Below are positions 19,301 through 27,017 of a stretch of DNA of 64,000 bases, piece after piece. A program made the translations under genes and the position numbers. This DNA comes from an uncultured Pelagibacteraceae bacterium (GTDB lineage: Bacteria; Pseudomonadota; Alphaproteobacteria; Pelagibacterales; Pelagibacteraceae). The stretch is taken from the NCBI GenBank assembly GCA_902610315.1, contig CACLVA010000006.1:1-64000 (forward strand), read 5' to 3'. Position 1 is the first letter of the stretch. Every line of letters begins with the position of its first letter. The notes below the pieces were generated by a model that saw only the letters and a program-made list of their open reading frames with translations, was not told where the DNA came from and searched no databases.

Positions 19301-19484
19301 GTTTATCAACAACATTTGCAGACGCTCCTTTATAATCTGTTTGTATTGATACTACTGGTCTATCAATATCTGGAATTTCATTAGTAGGGATATCAAAAAA
19401 AACTAGACCTCCAAATATTACTAATACTAAACTCATCACTGAGGCAATGACAGGTCTTTTAATAGATAAATCAGTTAGAAACAT
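16392..19484 (-). CDS. RND efflux transporter, inner-membrane permease (AcrB/MexF-like)
   Basis: A 1030-residue HAE1-type RND pump. It has the N-terminal RPVIASVMSLVLVIFGG helix, two large periplasmic halves and twelve transmembrane segments. TM4 carries ALVLAIGIVVDDAIVMLEN, whose adjacent Asp residues relay protons. The second half repeats the fold (LIGLATKNGILIVEFANQLR). Substrates may be hydrophobic drugs, bile-like compounds or solvents. It forms an operon with the adaptor gene one base away. No outer-membrane channel gene is in the window. Confidence 0.92.
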   Translation of the reverse strand: MFLTDLSIKRPVIASVMSLVLVIFGGLVFFDIPTNEIPDIDRPVVSIQTDYKGASANVVDKQITQKIEDFVGGTAGLVSIESMSEDERSRIDLTFKDNLDIDDVANDVRSSIARVLDNLPTESDAPEIFKQSAGFRTTMWLSFSSDFMSDLELTDYADRYLTDYFSTVEGVGRVRLGGERELSLRVWLDPLSLAARDLTTQDIENVLRQENVEFPAGKIESKDVDLTIKLENAYESLESFKKLPLKKSIDGSITKLEDVARIEFGPVSTRTLFKGNGRQVVGIGIYQNSDANTISVANRIKKKIKQIEPSLPDGTKLEVSFDRSNYISSAIKEVYKTLFVALILVSFIIYSFLGNFRSLVVPIVALPVSLISTFLAIYFFDFSINLFTLMALVLAIGIVVDDAIVMLENIVRRIELGESPLVAAYKGSKQVSFAIIATTLVLVAVFIPLIFVKGLSSVLYMETAVTLSFAVIISSFVALSLSPMLASKVLGQNDKKNKLTYSFEKKLKDFKIFYKDSLSYWIDKKKTVIFFLISVLILTIAAFLYAPKQLIPKEDRGAFFVIVKAPQSSGFDFTSNKAQEIEGFLLPKIGKGEYRRVILRVPGFGKSSKQVNSAFIIALLESWEKRDRSGQKIMMESFKEISKVPGVLAFPIMPQGIRTGGVEKPIQFVIQGNTYEELIRWKEIIKLEARKNKNLTNIEDDFELNKPILNVKIDQKKTSDLGISTVEIGKTIETIFGSKNVTNFTKDGKEYSIILQGDISNRNEPSSLNKVYVRSKNTNKLISLSNLVTIGEEGTAPFLSRYNRQKAVTISANIVGDYTLVSALNFLEDVVKKNTPEARVEFKGESEQIKEISYQIYLIFVLALITAYLVMAAQFESFKHPLTIMLTVPLAILGGLVGLLLVGSSINVYSQIALIILIGLATKNGILIVEFANQLRAEGKNIKIAVMESAGIRLRPILMTSSSTIFGVLPLIISSGPGEASRLTVGITIFAGMFFSTFFTLYVIPVIYLIIGKNTKSINYIEEKLNKELS

Positions 19485-19485
19485 T

Positions 19486-20349
19486 TTAATTTAAAATTTT
19501 TATTTTAATTTTGTCTCTTACCTTTGATATTCCTTCGGTAACTATTTTGTCTCCTAAAGACAATCCATCAATTATCGAAACTTTACCAAAGTTTCTCTTT
19601 CCAATTTTCACTTTGATCTTATTGACCGTATTATCTTCCAGAACTTTGTAGACAAAAGCTGTTTCACCTTGAATTAAAAGCGAATTTTCAGGAATTCCTA
19701 ATTGTTCTTTCTTATCGTAAATAATTTTTATATCTAAAAGCATACCTGGAATTAACTTTAAGTCTTTATTTTCAACAATTATACTTGCAAGCACAGATCT
19801 TGTACTGGGGTCTACCCTTGAACTGACAGACTCTATAGTACCGTAAAATTTTTTTTCAAACGAATCTGATTTAACTTCAGCTGAAAGCCCAGGTTTTAAT
19901 ATGTTTAAATATATTTCAGGAACTTTAATATTTAGCAATATTGATGTTGTATCATCTAAAGTTAATATAAAAGACTCAGTTCCCAAAACTCCTTGTGCTA
20001 TTTCTCTTTTCCCTAAAATACCTTTAAAAGGTGCAACAATTTTTTTATCTGAAGTTTCAAAAATAACCTCTCCCTCTTCAACAACCTTACCTATAATTAT
20101 ATTTTCGTTTAATATTTCACTTTTTTTAATTCTATAATTTTTATTTTTAAGAGATAATGCAGTTCCAAAAGTTTCTATACTTTCATAAAATGTGGACTTG
20201 CTTACAGCGTTAACTATTACACCTGGCGGTGGCATCTTAGAAAATTTCTTTACAAAGTGTTTAGTAACAAAATGCCTACCAACTATTACTGAAATAATAA
20301 TAATTAATAAAACTAATAAAAAAAATTGAATTTTTTTCGATTTAATCAT
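19486..20349 (-). CDS. RND efflux periplasmic adaptor (membrane fusion protein), short form
   Basis: A 287-residue MFP subunit anchored by an N-terminal helix (about 8-25). The lipoyl halves (about 75-115) follow each other directly, with EGEVIFETSDKKIVAPFKGILG; the usual alpha-helical hairpin between them is missing. Beta-barrel (SVSSRVDPSTRSV) and membrane-proximal domains follow. A hairpinless adaptor would need a different contact to the outer-membrane channel. ATGA overlap with the upstream sseA stop suggests coupling. Confidence 0.85.
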   Translation of the reverse strand: MIKSKKIQFFLLVLLIIIISVIVGRHFVTKHFVKKFSKMPPPGVIVNAVSKSTFYESIETFGTALSLKNKNYRIKKSEILNENIIIGKVVEEGEVIFETSDKKIVAPFKGILGKREIAQGVLGTESFILTLDDTTSILLNIKVPEIYLNILKPGLSAEVKSDSFEKKFYGTIESVSSRVDPSTRSVLASIIVENKDLKLIPGMLLDIKIIYDKKEQLGIPENSLLIQGETAFVYKVLEDNTVNKIKVKIGKRNFGKVSIIDGLSLGDKIVTEGISKVRDKIKIKILN

Positions 20350-21170
20350 GGTGAATACTTACCATATTCACTCCAAGATCCATCATAAATAATTGGCTGG
20401 TAGTCTTTATTTACTATCTTATAAGCATATGCTAGCACTGAGGCAGTGACTCCTGATCCACAAGTAAAAACAAATTTATTATTGTTCTTTGTTTTTATTA
20501 TTTTTTCAAAAATTAAATTAAGCTCGTCCTTGGTTTTTAATTCGTTTGTAATTTGATTTATACATTCTCCATAAGGCAAACATAAAGAATTTTTGATACT
20601 TCCTCTTCTTAATCCTTTTCTAGGTTCATCTATTTCTCCGTTAAATCTTTTAAGACTTCTTGCATCAATAACTGCAAAATTATTTGAGTCAATATTTTCA
20701 TTTATTTGGCTCATATTAAAAACATAATTTTCTTTTTTAATTGCTTTGTAATTTGAAGTTACGATATTGGTTTTCTCATTAGTTAAAGCTTTATTTTCTT
20801 GTTTCCATTTTTTCAATCCTCCGTTTAAAATATATAATTTTCCAATGTCATGCCCAAAATACAATAAAGAAAACCAACATCTGCAAGCAGAATATAATCT
20901 TGAGTTATCGTATATAAGAATTTTATCATTATTAGAAATGCCCAACTTAGAAATACTTTTGCTCCATTGATCCTCAGAGGGTAACATGTGAGGGAGATCA
21001 GTATTTTTTTCAGATGTATTGTCTAGGTCGAAAAAAACAGAGTTAGGAATATGACTCTCCTTATATTCTAAATAAGGATCCCTATTTTCAGTTGGTAAAT
21101 GCCATGAAGCATCAATTATTTTAAATTCTTTCAAATTTTTTTCTGCAAAGTCTGTTGATATTAGGCTCAT
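20346..21170 (-). CDS. sseA: Thiosulfate/3-mercaptopyruvate sulfurtransferase
   Basis: A 274-residue tandem-rhodanese protein. The N-terminal inactive rhodanese domain (about 1-130) begins with VSL-type IIDASWHLP; the C-terminal catalytic domain has FAVIDARSLKRFNGE and the active-site loop CGSGVTAS, the CG[S/T]GVT form typical of mercaptopyruvate sulfurtransferases. It moves sulfur to thiophilic acceptors such as cyanide or thioredoxin. Overlaps msrA and the RND adaptor by four bases on each side, so probably one transcription unit. Confidence 0.88.
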   Translation of the reverse strand: MSLISTDFAEKNLKEFKIIDASWHLPTENRDPYLEYKESHIPNSVFFDLDNTSEKNTDLPHMLPSEDQWSKSISKLGISNNDKILIYDNSRLYSACRCWFSLLYFGHDIGKLYILNGGLKKWKQENKALTNEKTNIVTSNYKAIKKENYVFNMSQINENIDSNNFAVIDARSLKRFNGEIDEPRKGLRRGSIKNSLCLPYGECINQITNELKTKDELNLIFEKIIKTKNNNKFVFTCGSGVTASVLAYAYKIVNKDYQPIIYDGSWSEYGKYSP

Positions 21171-21613
21171 AAATTTTTCATAAGATATTTTTGATGATAT
21201 TCCTCTGCCTTACAATAATTTAAAACCTCAGTAATTTTTGTAACAATCCTGCCTTTAAAATCTAAATTTCTCTTATCTAAAACTTTTCTAGCTACTTTTT
21301 TTTGGATTTCATTTAAATAGAAAATTTCACTTCTATACTGAGTTCCTATATCTGGACCTTGTCGGTCAAGAGTTGTTGGATCATGAAAATCAAAAAATAG
21401 ATTTATTATTTTTTCGTATGAAATAATATTTTCATCAAACTCAATTTTTACTACTTCAGCATGTCCAGTGGTACCAGTGCAAACTTCTTGATAATTTGTA
21501 TCTTTATTTTTTCCACCGCAGTATCCTACTTCAGTATCAGTTACACCGTCTATTTCACCGAATTTTCTTTCTGGTCCCCAAAAACATCCTAAACCTAATA
21601 TTGCTATTTCCAT
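21167..21613 (-). CDS. msrA: Peptide methionine sulfoxide reductase MsrA
   Basis: Reduces methionine-S-sulfoxide in proteins. The 148-residue protein starts with the catalytic LGLGCFWGPE, where Cys10 attacks the sulfoxide, and contains GYCGG, GHAEVVKIEFD and FDFHDPTTLDRQGPDIGTQYRS. This is the short MsrA form. Regeneration normally uses thioredoxin; note that the trxA copy in this window is interrupted. Confidence 0.93.
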   Translation of the reverse strand: MEIAILGLGCFWGPERKFGEIDGVTDTEVGYCGGKNKDTNYQEVCTGTTGHAEVVKIEFDENIISYEKIINLFFDFHDPTTLDRQGPDIGTQYRSEIFYLNEIQKKVARKVLDKRNLDFKGRIVTKITEVLNYCKAEEYHQKYLMKNL

Positions 21614-21657
21614 TGATTATTAAATTAAAGTATCTAAAAGTATGTTGAGTAAATCAT

Positions 21658-22539
21658 ATGCTCAGTAAAAATCAATTAGGTTTTTTGTACATGTTTCTAT
21701 CAGTGTGCGCCTTCTCACTAATGGATTTAATAATAAAATGGACTGCAGATTACCCACTTGGTCAAGTTGTTTTTTTTAGAGGTTTTTTTGGGGTAGTATT
21801 TTATTTTTTTGTAATACCTAAAAATAGAATAAATAATTTTTATCAAACAAAAAGAGCATTTTTACATTTTTTAAGGTGTTTTGTGGGTCTTATAGCAATG
21901 GTAGCAATATTTATTGCACTAAGAAATTTACCTTTAGCTACAGTAGTTAGCATATCATTTGCTGCACCTATATTTACAACTATTTTTTCAATATTTTTTT
22001 TAAGTGAGAGGGTTGGTATCTATAGATGGCTCGCTGTAGTAATTGGATTTGTAGGAATTCTAATTATTACAGAACCAGGTTTTGAAAGTTTAAATATTTA
22101 TTACATCTTCCCAATAATTTTTTGTATTGGTCTTTCATATGTTGCAATTGCAATAAGACAGCTTTCTTCAACTGAACCAGTTTGGTTAATTTCATTAAAT
22201 TTTTCAATAGCAATTACAATTGCTGGATTATGTACTTTACCTTATGGTTGGAAAATACCTTCCTTTTTTGATTTTTTTGTTTTGTCTCTAGTTGGTTTGT
22301 TTGGTGGTGTTGCAAACCTCTGGCTAAGCCAATCTTATAAATTTTCTGAGGTATCTTTAGTTACTCCATTAAAATATTTAGGATTAGTATTTGCTATTTT
22401 TTTTGGTTATTTAATATGGGGTGAAGTTCCATCTTTGAAATCATTAATTGGTGGATTATTAGTAATCTTATCTTCAATTATAATTTTTAGACGTGAAATA
22501 ATAATTAAAAAAGCACCCACAATACAAAGACATGACTAA
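21658..22539 (+). CDS. DMT-superfamily transporter (EamA family)
   Basis: A 293-residue membrane protein with ten predicted helices built from two EamA repeats (about 10-140 and 150-285). Visible repeat marks are the first-helix MDLIIKWTADYPLGQVVFFRGFFG and the second-half GGVANLWLSQSYKFSEVSLVTPLKYLGLVFAI. DMT proteins export or import metabolites such as amino acids; no substrate can be read off. The end overlaps alkA by eight bases. Confidence 0.85.
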   Translation: MLSKNQLGFLYMFLSVCAFSLMDLIIKWTADYPLGQVVFFRGFFGVVFYFFVIPKNRINNFYQTKRAFLHFLRCFVGLIAMVAIFIALRNLPLATVVSISFAAPIFTTIFSIFFLSERVGIYRWLAVVIGFVGILIITEPGFESLNIYYIFPIIFCIGLSYVAIAIRQLSSTEPVWLISLNFSIAITIAGLCTLPYGWKIPSFFDFFVLSLVGLFGGVANLWLSQSYKFSEVSLVTPLKYLGLVFAIFFGYLIWGEVPSLKSLIGGLLVILSSIIIFRREIIIKKAPTIQRHD

Positions 22540-23158
22540 AAAACCGCATTATTGGAATAAAGCAATAAAAGTTTTATCAAAAAAAGATAAAATAATGAGA
22601 GGGTTAATATTAAAATATCCTGATAAGACCTTAACAACCCGTAAAGATTTGTTTTATTCTTTATGTAAAAGCATTATTGGTCAACAAATAAGTGTCGCAG
22701 CCGCTAACTCGGTCTTTAAAAAATTTTCAAAAGTATGTAAAGGAAAAATAAAGCCCGGAAATGTTGCAGTATTAAATAAATTAAAACTTAAAAAGTGTGG
22801 TTTAAGTAGACAAAAAATAAAAGGTATTCAAGAACTTGCAAAAAAAATTAAGAATAAAACCTTTGATGCAAAAAAAATTAAATATATGAGCGATGAAGAA
22901 GCAATTGAATATCTGTCTGATTTACGTCAAATTGGGAGATGGTCTGCAGAAATGATACTTATTTTTAATTTAAATAGATCAAACATTTGGCCAATACAAG
23001 ACATTGGCCTTTTAAGAGCTATTTCAAATAACTACAAAAAAAAATATCATCCTCCAAAAAATTTTGTTAATAAGCTAAATAAAAAATTTACTCCTTATTG
23101 TACTGTAGCTACCTGGTATTTATGGAGATCAATAGATGATGAGCCAATACAATATTAG
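22532..23158 (+). CDS. alkA: DNA-3-methyladenine glycosylase II-like (AlkA, HhH-GPD)
   Basis: A 208-residue base-excision enzyme of the helix-hairpin-helix superfamily. IIGQQISVAAANSVFKKF is the AlkA/MAG-type first helix, and the HhH-GPD motif LRQIGRWSAEMILIF leads to the catalytic Asp in WPIQDIGLLRAI. It removes alkylated purines from DNA. It lacks the N-terminal TBP-like domain of E. coli AlkA, as is usual for the short forms. Confidence 0.88.
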   Translation: MTKKPHYWNKAIKVLSKKDKIMRGLILKYPDKTLTTRKDLFYSLCKSIIGQQISVAAANSVFKKFSKVCKGKIKPGNVAVLNKLKLKKCGLSRQKIKGIQELAKKIKNKTFDAKKIKYMSDEEAIEYLSDLRQIGRWSAEMILIFNLNRSNIWPIQDIGLLRAISNNYKKKYHPPKNFVNKLNKKFTPYCTVATWYLWRSIDDEPIQY

Positions 23159-23208
23159 AAAAATTTCTTTACTTTTTCTGAATTTTTTCATGTAATTATA
23201 TTTTTTAA

Positions 23209-23739
23209 ATGTCAAAGAAACTTATTATTGATTGGGATACATACAATAAGTCCATAGATAATCTGGCTATCCAAATTAGTGACAGCGGCTTCAAACCTAG
23301 TTTTATAATATGTATTGCAAGAGGTGGTCTTAGAGTAGGTGATATTTTAAGTAGAATCTTCAATGTAAAATGTGGATATTTAGGTGTTGAGAGTTATTCA
23401 GCAGAAAAAAATAATCAATTTGCTGATAAACAAAATGAATTGACTTTTGCAAGAGATTTGTCAACTACCTCAAGGAGTTATGGAGAAAATATATTAGTAA
23501 CTGACGACCTAATTGATACAGGTGTAACTCTAGAAAAAACTTTAAAATGGCTAGAAAATTATAAAGATTTTAAGGATAAAAAAATTAATTTCAAATCAGC
23601 TGTGCTTTATAAAAAAGAAAAATCTAACTTTAAATCAGATTATATAGTTCACAATTTACAAGATAATCCTTGGATTGTGTTTCCTTACGAATTAAGAGAA
23701 TTAATTTCTATAGAAGATTTAAAAAAAGAATTAAAGTAA
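23209..23739 (+). CDS. Purine phosphoribosyltransferase (hypoxanthine/xanthine-guanine type)
   Basis: A 176-residue type I PRTase. FIICIARGGLRVGDILSRIF forms the first loop, and ILVTDDLIDTGVTLEKTL is the PRPP-binding motif with adjacent acidic residues. WIVFPYEL near the end resembles the Gpt/XGPRT hood. The convergent neighbour is a purine permease, consistent with salvage of imported hypoxanthine, xanthine or guanine. A terminator follows directly. Confidence 0.8.
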   Translation: MSKKLIIDWDTYNKSIDNLAIQISDSGFKPSFIICIARGGLRVGDILSRIFNVKCGYLGVESYSAEKNNQFADKQNELTFARDLSTTSRSYGENILVTDDLIDTGVTLEKTLKWLENYKDFKDKKINFKSAVLYKKEKSNFKSDYIVHNLQDNPWIVFPYELRELISIEDLKKELK

Positions 23740-23767
23740 GGGGCTAGTTTATTGGCTAGCCCCTTTT
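23740..23767 (+). terminator. Rho-independent terminator between convergent genes
   Basis: GGGGCTAG (23740-23747) and CTAGCCCC (23756-23763) form a perfect 8-bp GC-rich stem with an 8-base loop, followed by TTTT. It serves the phosphoribosyltransferase gene and, with its AT-rich left flank, may also stop transcription of the opposing permease gene. Confidence 0.85.
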
Positions 23768-23772
23768 AAATT

Positions 23773-25083
23773 TTAAGCTACAAGAAAACTTATTACACTC
23801 AAAACTGCTATTAACCAAATAGCAGGAGAAGTATTAGATATTTTTCCAGTAAATATTTTAATCAAAGCATAAGATATAAAAGCTAAAGCAATTCCATTAC
23901 TAATACTATAAGTAAGTGGCATTGTTATCATTGCTACGATTGAGGGAGCAGATTCTGCTATATCATTCCACTCAATATCTGTAATGTTTCTCACAAAAAG
24001 AACAGCAACATATAGAAGTGCAGCTCCGTCAATTTCCTTAGGCAAACTTGTTGCAAGAGGAGAAAAGAATAAGCATGATAAAAACAGGATTCCAATTACT
24101 AAAGAGGTCATACCTGTTCTTCCACCCGCCTTAACACCAGCACCTGACTCTACATAACTTGTTACAGTCGTTGTGCCCATCATAGCACCAGCAACTGTAG
24201 CGACACTATCAGACATCATGGCTTTATTTATATCTGTAACTCTACCTTTACTATCTACTTTTCCAGCAACATTAGCAACAGATGTTAATGTTCCTGCAGT
24301 ATCAAAAAAATCGATAAATAACAACGTAAAGACTACAGTTGACATACTTGCTGATAACGCTGCTTTTAAATCAAAATCAAATAAATATGTCATTGGCGGA
24401 GGTGAACTTACTACTCCATTAAATTTTGCTAAACCAGTTACCCATGCAATTATACTAAAAGCAATAATTCCAATTATAATATTTCCTTTAACTTTAAGTT
24501 TTTCAAGAACAACCATAGCAACAAATGCCAAGCACCCTAATAGCACTAAAGGATTTTTTAAATCGCCGAGAGTTACTAAAGTAACTGGATGATCTCCAAC
24601 AACTCCCATAATTTCCAATCCTATTATAGCTAAAAACAATCCTATACCTGCTCCAATTCCTAATTTTAAACTTTTTGGAATTGAGTTTATTAACCATGCT
24701 CTTAAAGGTGTAAGAGAAATAATCAAAAATAATACTCCAGCTACTAAAACTGCACCTAAAGCAGCTTGTGGAGTGTAACCCATACCCGCAACTACACCAA
24801 AAGCTACAAAAGCATTTATTCCCATTCCTGGAGCAAGTCCTATTGGCCAAGTTTTTCCGTAAAAAGCCATTATGAAACAAGCAAGAGCGGTTGCTAAAAT
24901 TGTGGCCGTAAATACTGCGCCAAAATCAAAAAAACCTTTTTCAGGTCCAGCGAATTCCCCCGATAAAATAAAAGGGTTTAGGAACATTATATAGGCCATT
25001 GTTAGAAATGTAGTCACACCCGCAATAACCTCAGTTCTAAAATCTGTTTTATGTTTTTTGTATTCGAAATATTTATCTAGCAT
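23773..25083 (-). CDS. NCS2 family purine permease (AzgA-like)
   Basis: A 436-residue membrane protein with about twelve to fourteen helices. AzgA-type marks are visible: the opening TDFRTEVIAGVTTFLTMAYIMFLNP, FIDFFDTAGTLTSV in the middle, and TTTVTSYVESGAGVKAGGRTG. The AzgA group imports adenine, guanine or hypoxanthine by proton symport. The start has a strong GGGAGG ribosome-binding site. I looked for a purine riboswitch in the ~110 upstream bases and saw no conserved core. Confidence 0.9.
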   Translation of the reverse strand: MLDKYFEYKKHKTDFRTEVIAGVTTFLTMAYIMFLNPFILSGEFAGPEKGFFDFGAVFTATILATALACFIMAFYGKTWPIGLAPGMGINAFVAFGVVAGMGYTPQAALGAVLVAGVLFLIISLTPLRAWLINSIPKSLKLGIGAGIGLFLAIIGLEIMGVVGDHPVTLVTLGDLKNPLVLLGCLAFVAMVVLEKLKVKGNIIIGIIAFSIIAWVTGLAKFNGVVSSPPPMTYLFDFDLKAALSASMSTVVFTLLFIDFFDTAGTLTSVANVAGKVDSKGRVTDINKAMMSDSVATVAGAMMGTTTVTSYVESGAGVKAGGRTGMTSLVIGILFLSCLFFSPLATSLPKEIDGAALLYVAVLFVRNITDIEWNDIAESAPSIVAMITMPLTYSISNGIALAFISYALIKIFTGKISNTSPAIWLIAVLSVISFLVA

Positions 25084-25208
25084 AATTCCTCCCGTTAAAA
25101 AAAAATTATCAGATTAATAAAATAATTCCTTAATAAAATATTCTTTATTCACAATATTCAACTACAAGTTTATTTTTAATAATTTCTCCTATGCTAATAT
25201 TCCGCCTA

Positions 25209-25520
25209 ATGAAAAATATAATTAATATATTTTTGATTTTGTCATTTGTCTCTTTATCGTCTTGTAAAACGGTACAGAATAAAGCTAATGAAGTTATTCA
25301 AAAAGAAGATAAGTATTTAATGAAATTTCTAAACAAAAAAAAAGATTTGTTGATTGCAGAATTTGGATACCCAGATTTGACAATGCCAAATGATGGAGAA
25401 CCACCTGGTTCAGGAAAAATTATATATATTTCAAAAAAATACGGGATTAAATGCCAAAGAAGTTTTGAAATTGATGAAAGTGATTTTGTTGTAGGTTATT
25501 CTTCAAAAGGATGTTTTTAA
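25209..25520 (+). CDS. Small putative lipoprotein
   Basis: A 103-residue protein of unknown function. It begins MKNIINIFLILSFVSLSSC, a lipoprotein signal with lipobox LSSC at about 16-19, followed by a helical linker and a C-terminal domain with KIIYISKKYG and two cysteines that could pair. The ATG at 25209 is preferred over one at 25191 because it gives a compact signal peptide. Convergent with hsp20 across a strong hairpin. Confidence 0.65.
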   Translation: MKNIINIFLILSFVSLSSCKTVQNKANEVIQKEDKYLMKFLNKKKDLLIAEFGYPDLTMPNDGEPPGSGKIIYISKKYGIKCQRSFEIDESDFVVGYSSKGCF

Positions 25521-25542
25521 CTTGTGGGGTTTACCCCACAAG
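25521..25542. terminator. Strong hairpin between convergent genes
   Basis: CTTGTGGGGT (25521-25530) and ACCCCACAAG (25533-25542) form a perfect 10-bp inverted repeat with a two-base centre. It lies directly after the lipoprotein stop and before the hsp20 stop. No T-run follows on either strand, so it may be an unusual bidirectional terminator or a 3'-end stabiliser. Confidence 0.65.
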
Positions 25543-25553
25543 CAAGGTTTAGG

Positions 25554-26000
25554 TTATTTAATTTGAATTAATTTCTTTTTCTTAAAGTCTGGGACTATTC
25601 TTTCACATTCAATAGTTAAAAGCCCATCTTTCAAATTTGCTTCACCAACTTTTACGTCTTCAGCAATTTTAAATGATCTAGTAAATTGTCTTTGAGATAT
25701 TCCTTTGTGTATAATCTCTCCATTTTCGACAGTATTATCAGATTTTTCAACTTGCTTAGTTCTTACAGTTAAAAGATTGTCTTCATATTCTACTTCAACA
25801 TCTTTTTTGTTAAATCCCGCAAGAGCTACCTCAATTGAGTATCTGTCTTTACCAGTTTTCCTAATGTTATATGGTGGATAATTTGACTGAGTTGTCAAAC
25901 TTCCATTTCCTAACATGTTTTCAAATTGCTCAAACATATCATCAAAACCAACAGAAAATGGTCTCAATGAATTAAAGATTGATAGATCCTTACTTGTCAT
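25554..26000 (-). CDS. Small heat-shock protein, Hsp20/IbpA family
   Basis: A 148-residue alpha-crystallin-type chaperone. The N-terminal FNSLRPFSVGFDDMFEQFENML is the IbpA-like arm; the alpha-crystallin domain (about 45-130) contains YSIEVALAGFNKKDVEVEYED and the beta strand ISQRQFTRSFKI, with GLLTIECERI near the end. Start ATG 26000 is set by an optimal AAAGGAGG; an upstream ATG at 26048 has none. A heat-shock-type promoter lies upstream. It holds unfolding proteins for refolding by DnaK/ClpB. Confidence 0.9.
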   Translation of the reverse strand: MTSKDLSIFNSLRPFSVGFDDMFEQFENMLGNGSLTTQSNYPPYNIRKTGKDRYSIEVALAGFNKKDVEVEYEDNLLTVRTKQVEKSDNTVENGEIIHKGISQRQFTRSFKIAEDVKVGEANLKDGLLTIECERIVPDFKKKKLIQIK

Positions 26001-26055
26001 TTTTCCTCCTTTGTTAGCAAGGTTATTTGGTGTCCCATTAGGCAACACTTAACTG

Positions 26056-26082
26056 ATATGGTAACTATTTTTTAATTTTCAA
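26056..26082 (-). promoter_or_regulatory. Putative sigma-32 promoter of hsp20
   Basis: On the minus strand TTGAAA (26082-26077) is followed after 15 bases by CCATAT (26061-26056), a fair match to the heat-shock consensus TTGAAA-N11-16-CCCCAT. It lies about 55 bases before the hsp20 start. Between them a short stem (GTGT...ACAC, about 26032-26051) might shape the leader. Confidence 0.5.
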
Positions 26083-26093
26083 TATGTAATTTT

Positions 26094-27017
26094 TTATTTA
26101 TTTTGCTGTAATGCTTTAACATGTTCTTCAGCACTTTCTGCTAGTGCATTTAAATCATAACCACCTTCTAAGATCGAAATTACTTTTTTATTATTATATT
26201 TATTTGTTGCAAGAAGTGTTCTTCTTGTAATTTCATAAAAATCTTTCGACTTTAGTTTAAATTGTGCAAGAGGGTCATCCTGATGTGCATCGAAACCCGC
26301 TGAAAAAATTAAAAACTCAGGTTTAAATTCATCTAACTTTTTTAAGACATGATTATATGCATCAAAATAATTTTCAGATGATGTGCCAGCTGGCAAAGGT
26401 ATATTGAATATGTTATTAAACTTGCCCTTCTCATTCTCAGATCCGGTCCCAGGATAAAAAGGATACTGATGAGTTGATATATATAAAACTTTATTATTAT
26501 CGTGAAAAATATCTTGGGTGCCATTACCATGATGAACATCAAAATCTATAATACATACTTTATTGTAATTATACTTTTCAATTAAATATTGAGCCCCTAT
26601 TGCTGCGTTATTAAAAATACAAAAACCCATAGCTTTATTTTTTTCACAATGATGCCCAGGAGGCCTGACAGCACAAAATACATTATTAAATTTTTTGCTC
26701 TCCACACCATCTACTGCTTTAATTACAGCACCTACAGCATCGTATGTTGCGCTCTTACTTCCAGGAGATATGATAGTATCTCCATCCAAAAATTTTAAAC
26801 CACTAGATGGAAAAGAATTTTCTATGCTATCAACATAATCAGACTCATGAACTTTTTTTAATATTTCTCTGTCAAAGCTCTCTGACTTAACCCATAATAA
26901 ATTTTTAACCTTTTTTAACTTCTTTACAACCGCCGAAACCCTTTTCGGTTGTTCTGGATGACCATCTCCAGTAATGTGATTTTCTGATGTATCGGATGTT
27001 ACTATTGCAGTACTCAC
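26094..27017 (-). CDS. Histone-deacetylase-family amidohydrolase
   Basis: A 307-residue arginase/deacetylase-fold zinc enzyme. HPEQPKRVSAV opens the domain; RPPGHHCEKNKAMGFCIFNNAA holds the tandem catalytic histidines and DFDVHHGNGTQDIF the zinc ligands. Bacterial members act on acetylated polyamines, acetoin-related or other acyl-amine substrates. With polyamine genes elsewhere in the window, acetylpolyamine deacetylation is possible but unproven. Overlaps dapE by four bases. Confidence 0.85.
   Translation of the reverse strand: MSTAIVTSDTSENHITGDGHPEQPKRVSAVVKKLKKVKNLLWVKSESFDREILKKVHESDYVDSIENSFPSSGLKFLDGDTIISPGSKSATYDAVGAVIKAVDGVESKKFNNVFCAVRPPGHHCEKNKAMGFCIFNNAAIGAQYLIEKYNYNKVCIIDFDVHHGNGTQDIFHDNNKVLYISTHQYPFYPGTGSENEKGKFNNIFNIPLPAGTSSENYFDAYNHVLKKLDEFKPEFLIFSAGFDAHQDDPLAQFKLKSKDFYEITRRTLLATNKYNNKKVISILEGGYDLNALAESAEEHVKALQQNK

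Noticed and set aside
24173..24592. 139-codon plus-strand frame inside the purine permease gene
   Set aside because: Antisense shadow of a clear membrane transporter gene; no start context or domain.
25084..25208. Purine riboswitch before the NCS2 permease
   Set aside because: No three-way-junction core is visible; only an AT-rich leader and ribosome-binding site.
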